Shown: piece by piece, positions 28,210 to 35,160 of the stretch
Numbering within the stretch: position 1 is the stretch's first letter
Layout of the letters: every line of letters begins with the position of its first letter
DNA from: Pseudomonadota bacterium
Lineage (GTDB): Bacteria > Myxococcota_A > UBA796 > CAJQPC01
Assembly: GCA_024228935.1 (NCBI GenBank)
Contig: JAAESX010000080.1
Span: forward strand, 1 to 64,000
Reading direction: 5' to 3'
DNA length: 64,000 nt
Notes under the pieces: model-generated
What the model saw: the letters and a program-made list of their open reading frames with translations, nothing else
Database searches by the model: none
Told to the model about the DNA's origin: nothing
Program-made: the position numbers and the translations under genes

Positions 28210-28217
28210 GTGTGATC
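28194..28217. promoter_or_regulatory. Second palindrome with perfect 10-bp arms over the -35
   Basis: Arms ATCACACTTG and CAAGTGTGAT flank GGAG. The palindrome overlaps the -35 hexamer and lies 3 bp from the TGTGTAT operator. It could be a second regulator site. As RNA it would lie upstream of the transcription start, so a terminator role is unlikely. Confidence 0.65.
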
Positions 28218-28242
28218 ATGGATGTGATCAGTTGGGGTGAGC

Positions 28243-28311
28243 GCGCAGTTGGATGCGAACTGCCGGAATCGCGCAGTTCAGGCCGGATCAGGGGCTGATC
28301 GAGGCTGGACC
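28243..28311. repeat. Interspersed palindromic repeat, copy 1 (degenerate)
   Basis: This copy has GCGCAGTTGG-A-TGCGAACTGC, then AGTTCAG, 3 bp, GGATCAG, GGG and CTGATC, the same order and spacing as at 44542-44610. The distal arms have decayed (CTGATCG, CTGGACC). It lies between the gntR promoter and a hairpin-rich tract. No coding frame explains it. Confidence 0.75.
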
Positions 28312-28344
28312 TCCGGATCTGCGCAGCACCGCATGCTCTGAGGC

Positions 28345-28641
28345 GGTCTCGTGGCCTTCGTCTCCGGAACAACGAGCCCGAAGGGCGAGCCGGCCCAAAG
28401 GGCCGAAGAAGCCCGTCGCCGGGCCACGCGGAGACCGAGCGAGGCACGAGCCGGTCGAGCATGGCTACTCGGCGGCGCGGCACCGAGCGCTAGCGAGGTG
28501 CCGAGGGCTTCCCCGGGAGTGCGGGCCGATAGCCGACGAAGTCGGCCGGCCCACAGCACGAGCGGTAGGACAGATCGTGGCCCGGGCATCTCCAGAGACG
28601 AACTCGAGGTAGCGAGCCAAGCGATCGCAGCTTCGCTCGCT
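28345..28641. other. Non-coding tract of strong nested hairpins (candidate structured RNA)
   Basis: This part of the 507-bp gap between lgt and gntR has no credible gene. Stems seen: GGTCTC GTGGCC (28345-28356) with GGCCAC-GCG-GAGACC (28422-28436), enclosing CGGCCC-AAA-GGGCCG (28391-28405) and GCCC-GAA-GGGC (28376-28386); CGGCACC/GGTGCCG (28478-28503); GGGCCG-ATA-GCCGAC-GAA-GTCGGC-CGGCCC (28523-28552); AGCGAG/CTCGCT with inner AAGC/GCTT (28611-28641). Several share GAA or AAA triloops. It could be a structured RNA, a cluster of repeat hairpins or both; the strand is unknown. Confidence 0.5.
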
Positions 28642-28651
28642 GGGAGACCTG

Positions 28652-29473
28652 TCAGTCCGCCTTCGGCCCCGTGATCGTCGACCCCCGAATCGGCGCCCAC
28701 CCCCGCGTGAAGTACAGCACCCCCGACCCCAGCACGATGAGCCCCAGCGCGAAGTACTGCGCGGGCGTCAGGCCGAAGTACCGCTCGTCCAGCTCCTGGT
28801 GACGCAGGAAGTCCGACAGGAACCGGTACGGCCCGTAGAACAGGCAGATCATCGCGATGAAGAAGCCCGGGTGGCGCGGCTTGCGGTCCAGGATGTGGAA
28901 CGCCGTGGCGGCCACCATCGCGAACATCGCCTCGTACAGCCCCATGTCGTGGCAGGTCGCCGCGCCCGGTCCCTGGGGCGGGCACATGCCCTGGACGCCC
29001 AGGAAGAAGTCGGTCTCGGCCCCGGGGTGGTCGTGGGCGACGAAGCAGCCCAGCCGGCCCAGCACCCAGCCCGTCATCAGCCCCCACGCCACCGCGTCGG
29101 CGTACGCGAAGTACGGCACCTTCTTCACGAACTTGAAGAAGATGATGGTGACCAGGACCGAGCTCACCAGGCCGCCTGTCGAGGACAGTCCGTCGTAGAG
29201 CTGGAAGATGTACGCGGGGTCCGCCAGCAGCCGCTCGGTGTCGTAGAAGACGGCGTGGAAGACGTGGCCGCCCACGAACGTCGAGACGATGAGCCAGCCG
29301 ACCAGCTGGTACGGGATCTCGGGATCGAGGCCGTCCCGCTTGCACTTCACGCCGGCCAGCCAGGTGCCGCACCAGAAGCCCAGGGCGACGAGCAGGCCGA
29401 ACGCGTGGACCGCCAGATCCGGGAACCAGGGGTTCGGGATCGGGATGCTCGGGGTCTCGAACCACGGGATCAT
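28652..29473 (-). CDS. lgt: Prolipoprotein diacylglyceryl transferase
   Basis: The 273-residue inner-membrane enzyme transfers diacylglycerol from phosphatidylglycerol to the lipobox Cys of prolipoproteins. Seen: helices throughout, GFWCGTWLA near the N terminus, STFVGGHVFHAVFY, the signature GRLGCFVAHDHPG (the Arg-containing Lgt motif in its HDHPG variant) and FYGPYRFLSDFLR. The many lipoproteins in this window are its presumed substrates. It ends 11 bp before the hairpin tract and lies 16 bp downstream of the unrecognised 524-residue gene, so the two may be co-transcribed. Confidence 0.95.
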   Translation of the reverse strand: MIPWFETPSIPIPNPWFPDLAVHAFGLLVALGFWCGTWLAGVKCKRDGLDPEIPYQLVGWLIVSTFVGGHVFHAVFYDTERLLADPAYIFQLYDGLSSTGGLVSSVLVTIIFFKFVKKVPYFAYADAVAWGLMTGWVLGRLGCFVAHDHPGAETDFFLGVQGMCPPQGPGAATCHDMGLYEAMFAMVAATAFHILDRKPRHPGFFIAMICLFYGPYRFLSDFLRHQELDERYFGLTPAQYFALGLIVLGSGVLYFTRGWAPIRGSTITGPKAD

Positions 29474-29489
29474 GGCCCGGGCTTAACGC

Positions 29490-31061
29490 TCACTCGAGGA
29501 CCGCGTACCTCGGGTCCTCGGGCGTCAGGTCCAGGCGCGAGGTCAGCCGCTCGAGCAGCATCGCCACCTCGACCGGGTCACAGGCGTAGCGGTCGCACAG
29601 TGGATGGATCGCGCAGGGCCGACCGCAGGCGTACTCGAACGCTGCGTGGGCGGCGGCCGCCAGGGTCCCCGAGTCGCTGACCAGGTTCGCGTCGCGCAGG
29701 ACCAGCACCGCCGCGGCGATCTCGTCCAGCCGGCAGCCCTCGTCCAGCAGGCCGGCCGTGAGCTCCTGTTCGGTCTCGGTCAGCTCGTCGTAGTCGCGGA
29801 ACGGCAGCGGCCGGACGTTCGTCAGGCGCTCCCAGATGGGGCCGTAGACGCGGTCGTCCTGGCCGACGCCCAGGATGCGGATGTCGTCGATCAGCCAGCC
29901 GTCCTCGCCCTCGACCAGCGAGAGCTCGGTGCGGGTCAGGATGACGCCGGCCTCGGTCCTTCCGGTGACGACCGCGGTCGCTCCGTTCGCGCCGACCTGC
30001 TCCATCGCGACGTCGAGCCGCGTCACGCCGTAGCGCAGGCCGAGCAGGTGACGCAGGTACCGCACGCCGTACAGGTCCAGCTGGACGTCGGCGCGCGTCT
30101 CGGGGGCGACCATCTCGTCCAGCAGCCCGACCTCGTCGGTCGTCAGGACGCGGGCGAACCGGTCGACCAGGACGCGGGCCTGGAGCTCGCCGACGACGAA
30201 GCCGTTCTGGTTTCCGGTCGTGCCGAACAGGCGCTCCTCGACCAGGTGTCCGAGTGACAGCCAGGCCTGGCAGCCGCCGCCGGAGCGTCGGGCGATGGCG
30301 CCCGCGACCAGCGAGCGGCAGTCGTTGGGGGTCTGCGGCTCGCGTCGCTCGGGGACGCGAGCGGTCATCACCTCGTGGAGCTCGCGCTCGCTGCGGACCG
30401 GCCGGACCACCAGGTCCTCGATGCCGGTCCCGAGCTGCATCGCGAAGACCGTGAAGATGCCGGGGTACTCGCGGAACGTCATCACCAGCACGTCCCCGTC
30501 GAGGAAGCCCTGGTGGAACGCGGAGTCGCGGCGGTTGAGGATGAACGGCGGCTCGACGTGGACGCCGTTCCGTCGCATCCGGATGAGCTGGCCCTCGAGC
30601 AGGCGGCGCTGGGTTCCGGCGTGGGCGACGGCGTGCAGGGCGGCGACGAGCTGGCCGGCCTGGGGGTGATGGCAGAGCGCGGTGACGCTCGCAGGCAGGC
30701 TCTCGGTCTCGCCGATGAGCAGGGTGGCTGCGAGCCGTAGCTTCTCCGAGGCGTCCACCGCGCGGGCATCGAGCGCGGTGATGCGCTGGACGACCTCGCT
30801 CCACGGATCCGGGTCGAGCCCGAGCTGGGTGCGCAGGGTGGAGACCGAGGACGGACGCGCCACGCGCTCGTCCTCGAGGATCGCGTCGACCAGCGAAGGC
30901 TGCAGCGCGAGCAGCGGGCCGATGTGTCTGGTTGCGTCCTGGCCGGCCTCGACGGCGTCGAGCGCGGTACGAATGGCCATGCGGACGACAAGACGCGGAT
31001 CGAGCTCATCCCGGTCGGCGGTAGGGCTCTCGGAGCGCGGTACGAGTCGAATCAAGGGCAT
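29490..31061 (-). CDS. Unrecognised 524-residue protein with a C-terminal Cys4 cluster
   Basis: I chose the ATG at 31061 (MPLIRLVPRSE), which has GGGGGAG 7 bp upstream. The protein is soluble, mostly helical in the first 170 residues, with mixed alpha/beta later (FILNRRDSAFHQGFLDGDV; VLVMTFREYPGIF; GTTGNQNGFVVGELQARV). Near the end lies C480-x3-C484-x5-C490-x4-C495 (in YACGRPCAIHPLCDRYAC), which could bind zinc or an Fe-S cluster. I do not recognise a family. It is divergent from a RecJ-like gene with only 23 bp between the start codons. Confidence 0.85.
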   Translation of the reverse strand: MPLIRLVPRSESPTADRDELDPRLVVRMAIRTALDAVEAGQDATRHIGPLLALQPSLVDAILEDERVARPSSVSTLRTQLGLDPDPWSEVVQRITALDARAVDASEKLRLAATLLIGETESLPASVTALCHHPQAGQLVAALHAVAHAGTQRRLLEGQLIRMRRNGVHVEPPFILNRRDSAFHQGFLDGDVLVMTFREYPGIFTVFAMQLGTGIEDLVVRPVRSERELHEVMTARVPERREPQTPNDCRSLVAGAIARRSGGGCQAWLSLGHLVEERLFGTTGNQNGFVVGELQARVLVDRFARVLTTDEVGLLDEMVAPETRADVQLDLYGVRYLRHLLGLRYGVTRLDVAMEQVGANGATAVVTGRTEAGVILTRTELSLVEGEDGWLIDDIRILGVGQDDRVYGPIWERLTNVRPLPFRDYDELTETEQELTAGLLDEGCRLDEIAAAVLVLRDANLVSDSGTLAAAAHAAFEYACGRPCAIHPLCDRYACDPVEVAMLLERLTSRLDLTPEDPRYAVLE

Positions 31062-31084
31062 CTCCCGGCTCCCCCAATCGGACG

Positions 31085-32167
31085 GTGATCGGCTTGGTTG
31101 AAGGAAATCGCTCGATCCTCGGTGTGCCCTGGGTGCGCGTCGAGCCCGAACCGGCGCTGCTCGAGCGGCTGCTGGGCATCGGTCAGGCTCCGATCGTTGC
31201 ACGGCTGCTGGCGCTCCGCGACGTCGACGTCGGAGGCGCGGAGAGCTTCCTGCAGCCCAGCGCCATCCAGCTCCCCGAGCCCGCCGGCGACTGGCAGGGG
31301 ACCACCTCGGTCGCGGTGCCGCGGTTCGACGCGGCGGGCATCTGCAACGCGGTCGCGCTGGTCACCACGCTGCGCCTGACGGGGACCCCACAGGCGACGC
31401 TGCATCCGTCTGGGCGCCCCGCTCCGGCCGGGGTGATCCAGGCCATCGCCACCATCCGCGGACTGCTGGGAGGGCACCCGAGCGCCGGGAGCCTGCTGCT
31501 CCGCATGCTGAAGCTCGGGGCCGTCGCCGCGGTGGGTGGGGACCTTCGGAACCCGCGAGTGCGCGCCATCCTGGCGCTCGGCATGGCGGAGCTGGACCTC
31601 GGTCGTCAGGGCCCGGGCCTGGCCTGCGCGATGAACGCCTCGATGGCGTTCTCGGGCGGACTCGTCGCGGCAGATGTCCGCCGCCTGGCCCGGCGCCTCG
31701 AGCTGGGCGGCGTGCTCAGCCTGGAGTTGCTGCAGTGCACGGTCCCCGACCGGGCGCGCGAGCTGGGCGTCACGCTCTCGGAGATCCGCGATCCCCGGCC
31801 GCCGGTCTGGGAGCGCCCGCCTCCGGCTCGCTTCGACGTGGAGCTGGTCGTCGAGCCGGCGGGCCTGACCTTTCCGCTCCAGGCCGACATCGCTCGCCTG
31901 GAGCCCGCGGGTGTCGGCAACGTCGAGCCGCTGGTCGCGGTCACCGGCGCGCGACTGACCCGCCTGCGCGTCATCAAGAAGCAGCACCTGAAGGCGACGC
32001 TCGACGACGTCGACGTCATCTGGCGAGGAGGTGCCCGCCATCGCGGACTCTTCGAGGGGCTCCTGTCAGGCGAGCGGCCGGTCACCCTGCTCGGGCGGTT
32101 CGGCCTCTCGTCATGGCAGGGAATCCTCCGACGGCAGCTCCGGGTCGTCGACGCCGTCCTCGACTGA
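31085..32167 (+). CDS. RecJ-like protein without a functional DHH nuclease motif
   Basis: The 360-residue protein matches RecJ at both ends: RLLGIGQAPIVARLLALRDVD-GGAESFLQPS (about 28-58) and the C-terminal IARLEPAGVGNVEPLVAVTGA with VIKKQHLKATLDDVDV (OB-like domain). RecJ motif I, normally DYDVDG, reads RFDAAG at residues 80-85. The DHH box is absent and the middle is short (LKLGAVAAVGGDLRNPRVRAIL corresponds to the D-x-V-A-L-G-T-V-A-D region). It should therefore not be an active 5'-3' single-strand exonuclease but could still bind DNA or RecJ partners. The start GTG 31085 is uncertain. The 3' end overlaps the convergent gene by 57 bp. Confidence 0.78.
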   Translation: MIGLVEGNRSILGVPWVRVEPEPALLERLLGIGQAPIVARLLALRDVDVGGAESFLQPSAIQLPEPAGDWQGTTSVAVPRFDAAGICNAVALVTTLRLTGTPQATLHPSGRPAPAGVIQAIATIRGLLGGHPSAGSLLLRMLKLGAVAAVGGDLRNPRVRAILALGMAELDLGRQGPGLACAMNASMAFSGGLVAADVRRLARRLELGGVLSLELLQCTVPDRARELGVTLSEIRDPRPPVWERPPPARFDVELVVEPAGLTFPLQADIARLEPAGVGNVEPLVAVTGARLTRLRVIKKQHLKATLDDVDVIWRGGARHRGLFEGLLSGERPVTLLGRFGLSSWQGILRRQLRVVDAVLD

Positions 32168-33061
32168 GGGCTCGCCCTCGGGATCCAGCTCGGGCTCGGG
32201 CTCGGGCTCGGGCTCCGGCTCAGGGGGCTTGGGCGCCTCGACCGCCAGCAGCGCATCGAGTCCCTGGGGCTGCAGGCCGTGCTCGCGGGCGATGCCGGCC
32301 TTCTCGACCAGCTCGTCGAGGCTCACCTGACGGCTGCCCTTGGGGGCCGGCACGTCGAACGCGTCGGGGATGACGCCCAGCTCGTCCCAGCTGTCGAACT
32401 CGAGCTCCAGCTTGAACTGGATGGACTCGGCGTTGATGACGACTTCCTCGGGCAGGAGCGAGCGCCCGACCTTCTGGTAGTCCTCGTAGTCGGCCTCCAG
32501 GACCAGCGCTTCGTCGGGGTCGTACGCCTCGATGCGGTGGTTCGTCAGCGTCTTCACGTCGAGGGCGACGTTGGCCTTGGTGTCTTCGGGCCCGCCGAAG
32601 GTGTAGGTGGCGAGGCCGTCGGCGACCTTGCGGTCCAGGATCTCGGCGTCCGAGAACGGCATGCGGCCGATCATCAGGCTGACCAGGTCCTCGATGCCCG
32701 CCGAGCCGCCGGTCATGGTGCGGAGCAGGCCCTCGGCGTCGTCCGAGCCGAGCCACAGCTGCTCGGTGACGACATACACGCCGACCTGCTTCCCGTCGCT
32801 GGCCGCGTAGACCAGGGGCGAGCCGAGGGGCGAGTAGATCTCCAGGCGGAACTTGCCGGGGCGGTGCACGACGAGGCCACCGCGGGTGCTGCCCTCGATG
32901 CCGAGCCTGGGCGCGTCGATGCTGACGGAGAACCCGGCCTTGAGCGCGAACGGCACGCGCCGCTCCCACGCCTGGGTGGCGAGCTCGGTCGGATCGGCCA
33001 GCGTGCGAGGCGACTTCTTGTCACCACAACCAAGGACCAGCGCTAGGAAGAGACCGTTCAC
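32111..33061 (-). CDS. LolB/DUF4292-like lipoprotein
   Basis: The 316-residue lipoprotein starts at GTG (VNGLFLALVLGC). The mature part resembles the LolB/DUF4292 half-barrel: GGLVVHRPGKFRLEIYSPLG, PLVYAASDGKQVGVY and LGSDDAEGLL. These folds bind acyl chains and help place lipids or lipoproteins in the outer membrane. The last 50 residues are low-complexity Pro-Glu repeats (PEPEPEPEPE) ending in an acidic tail. It is the last gene of the MCE/permease/TPR run, 36 bp after the TPR gene, so a role in envelope lipid traffic is likely (inference). Confidence 0.8.
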   Translation of the reverse strand: MNGLFLALVLGCGDKKSPRTLADPTELATQAWERRVPFALKAGFSVSIDAPRLGIEGSTRGGLVVHRPGKFRLEIYSPLGSPLVYAASDGKQVGVYVVTEQLWLGSDDAEGLLRTMTGGSAGIEDLVSLMIGRMPFSDAEILDRKVADGLATYTFGGPEDTKANVALDVKTLTNHRIEAYDPDEALVLEADYEDYQKVGRSLLPEEVVINAESIQFKLELEFDSWDELGVIPDAFDVPAPKGSRQVSLDELVEKAGIAREHGLQPQGLDALLAVEAPKPPEPEPEPEPEPELDPEGEPSVEDGVDDPELPSEDSLP

Positions 33062-33097
33062 CGCGGCGCCTCTAATGGGGTCCGGATCGCAAGGCCA

Positions 33098-33448
33098 TCA
33101 CGGCCCCGTTTCCGCGGGGAGGGTGCTGGCCGCGAGCAGAGCGGCCGCTTCGGTGCTGCCGAGCTGCGCAGCCTCTTCGAGGTAGGACCGCGCCAGGTCC
33201 GGTTCACCCTGCTGGGCGCGCACCTGGGCGAGCTCGAGGTACAGCCGAGCGGCCGTGGGGTCGTGCAGGATGGCGAGCTTGTAGGCGGCGGCGGCCTGGT
33301 CGAGGTCGCCGTTCTCGAGATGGATGCGAGCCAGCATGTAATTTTCGCGTGCACGGTGGCTGGGACGTGCGGGAGCCCGAACCTCTTCAACCGGAGTGGC
33401 CACAGGGGGCTTCTCCACGGTCGCGCAGGCCAGCCAGAGCCACGTCAC
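33098..33448 (-). CDS. Small TPR lipoprotein
   Basis: The 116-residue protein starts at GTG 33448 within the stop of the permease gene (GTGA). It has the 8-residue lipobox signal VTWLWLAC, a short Pro/Val linker and two to three TPR units (NYMLARIHLENGDLDQAAAAY; LYLELAQVRAQQGEPDLARS). TPRs mediate protein contacts, so it may be an assembly factor for the adjacent transport proteins. Confidence 0.85.
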   Translation of the reverse strand: MTWLWLACATVEKPPVATPVEEVRAPARPSHRARENYMLARIHLENGDLDQAAAAYKLAILHDPTAARLYLELAQVRAQQGEPDLARSYLEEAAQLGSTEAAALLAASTLPAETGP

Positions 33449-35160
33449 AGGTCGCGCCCCCACAGGCCGGCGGCGGCCCTGCGGATGGGGAACCAGGCGG
33501 CGCAGGCGCAGACGCCGGTGCTCGCGATGTAGAGCAGGGCGCTGATGCCGAGCTCGCGCGTGGTGAGCGAGGCGCCCTCGAGGTCTGCCTTCAACAGGTA
33601 GAACACCGGCACGGCGTGCAGGGCGATGACCACGGCGATGAGGAACAGGGCCCCGACCATGAACAGGATGGCGCCGGGCCCAGCGGCGGCACGGGCGACG
33701 TTGTCCGCCTTGAAGTCCGGGTAGAGCGCGCCGACGCCGATGGCGATGCCGCTGACCCCGAAGCTCATGATGAACGTCGTGAACACGCCGACCGCGGTCA
33801 GCTCTGGGGGCGAGCCCAGGATGACGTTGCTGGCGATGACCAGCGTCTGTCCGATGACGAGCATCGGGATCCAGCCGGGGAACGCCTTGGTCCACAGGTA
33901 GTGGACCGGGTCGATCGGGGCCGTCCGGATGAGCCAGAAGGCCCGGCCCTCGCCGGAGATCGACGCGAACTGGAAGCGCACCGCGATGGCGGCCATGACG
34001 AAGCCGGCCATGCCCAGATTCAGGAACGCGATGGCGTTCTTGAACGACTGCAGGTAAGGCCCGCGGTCGACGTCGACCGGAAGCGACTGCACCGAGAACG
34101 TGTAGATGATGACGAGGCTGATCAGCAGGAAGACCTGGCTCCACTGCGCCGGGTCCCGCACGAAGACCTTGATGTCCTTGATGAGGAGCGTGGCCTGCTG
34201 GGCGGGGAGCCCCTTGGTCAGCCACTTCAGCGTGCGGTGGAACCGTCCGGCCTTCGCCAGCCGAGCCGCGCTGGCTTCCTGGGCGCGGGTCCAGCCGTCG
34301 GCCCACAGCCGCATCGTGATCCAGCGCGACAGACCGGTGAACCCGATGGCGCCCGTCACGAGCAGGGCCAGCTGCATGAAGGGGTAGGGGCGACCCTGGA
34401 GCGAGGCCCCCAGGACGTCGCCGGCCCAGCCGGGAGGAGCCAGCGCGGGGAGCGGGCTCTGCAGCGTGGCGACATACGCCGCGAGCGACTCGAAGTCCTG
34501 GGCGTTGAGCAGGCGCTCGGGCTGCATCACCCGCAGGAGGATGAAGATGGTGACGAGGAAGAGGATGCCGACGACCGCCAGGACCTCTTTCGTGCGCTTG
34601 GCCGAGAAGCCGTTCACCAGCACCGAGGACACGGTCGCCCCGGTCGCCGCCGGGATCAGCAGGAAGCACGGGATCACCGCGGCGAGCGACGCGTAGTAGG
34701 CCCAGCCCGCGTCCGCCGCGAGCCCGAAGCTCAGGAAGACGGGCACGCCGAACATGGCCATCATCCAGCTCGACTGGCCGAGCGTGTCCAGGAGCCGCGT
34801 GTAGAAGAACGTCTCGCGTGAGACCGGCAGGCTCAGCAGGAGCTCGAGGTCGTCCGACAGGTAGAAGCTCGACAGCGCCGTCACGACGTTCGAGAACAGC
34901 AGCATCGAGAACAGCGCCAGGAGCAGGAGCTCCAGGAGCTTGCGCGTGATGAGCGGGCCGAAGACCTCGACCGAGTAGAACAGGTCGACGACGTAGCCCA
35001 GGCCCACGAACAGCCCGATCCAGAAGGCCAGCCCGAACAGCCCGAACAGCGTGTAGGCGAACTTCTGGCGGCCGTCGGCCTTCCTCCAGCCGTTGAGGAG
35101 ACCTTGGATACGCGGCTTGAGCAGCGCCTGGGGCGTGACGCGTAGGGCTACGGCGCCCAA
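33445..35160 (-). CDS. ABC-2-type exporter permease
   Basis: The 571-residue protein has around 12 predicted helices and the traits of ABC-2 exporter permeases: SDDLELLLSLPVSRETFF in the first half, NGFSAKRTKEVLAVVG, and a second half with KDIKVFVRDPAQWSQVFLL and GEGRAFWLIRTAPIDP. There is no ATG near the N terminus; a TTG at 35160, overlapping the MCE gene's end by 13 bp, is the most likely start. Its ATPase is not in this neighbourhood. It lies between an MCE protein and a TPR lipoprotein, suggesting lipid or envelope-polymer transport. Confidence 0.85.
   Translation of the reverse strand: MGAVALRVTPQALLKPRIQGLLNGWRKADGRQKFAYTLFGLFGLAFWIGLFVGLGYVVDLFYSVEVFGPLITRKLLELLLLALFSMLLFSNVVTALSSFYLSDDLELLLSLPVSRETFFYTRLLDTLGQSSWMMAMFGVPVFLSFGLAADAGWAYYASLAAVIPCFLLIPAATGATVSSVLVNGFSAKRTKEVLAVVGILFLVTIFILLRVMQPERLLNAQDFESLAAYVATLQSPLPALAPPGWAGDVLGASLQGRPYPFMQLALLVTGAIGFTGLSRWITMRLWADGWTRAQEASAARLAKAGRFHRTLKWLTKGLPAQQATLLIKDIKVFVRDPAQWSQVFLLISLVIIYTFSVQSLPVDVDRGPYLQSFKNAIAFLNLGMAGFVMAAIAVRFQFASISGEGRAFWLIRTAPIDPVHYLWTKAFPGWIPMLVIGQTLVIASNVILGSPPELTAVGVFTTFIMSFGVSGIAIGVGALYPDFKADNVARAAAGPGAILFMVGALFLIAVVIALHAVPVFYLLKADLEGASLTTRELGISALLYIASTGVCACAAWFPIRRAAAGLWGRDL

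Noticed and set aside
28194..28217. Intrinsic terminator
   Set aside because: The 10-bp palindrome is not followed by a T-run on either strand and overlaps the -35 of the gntR promoter, so an operator fits better.
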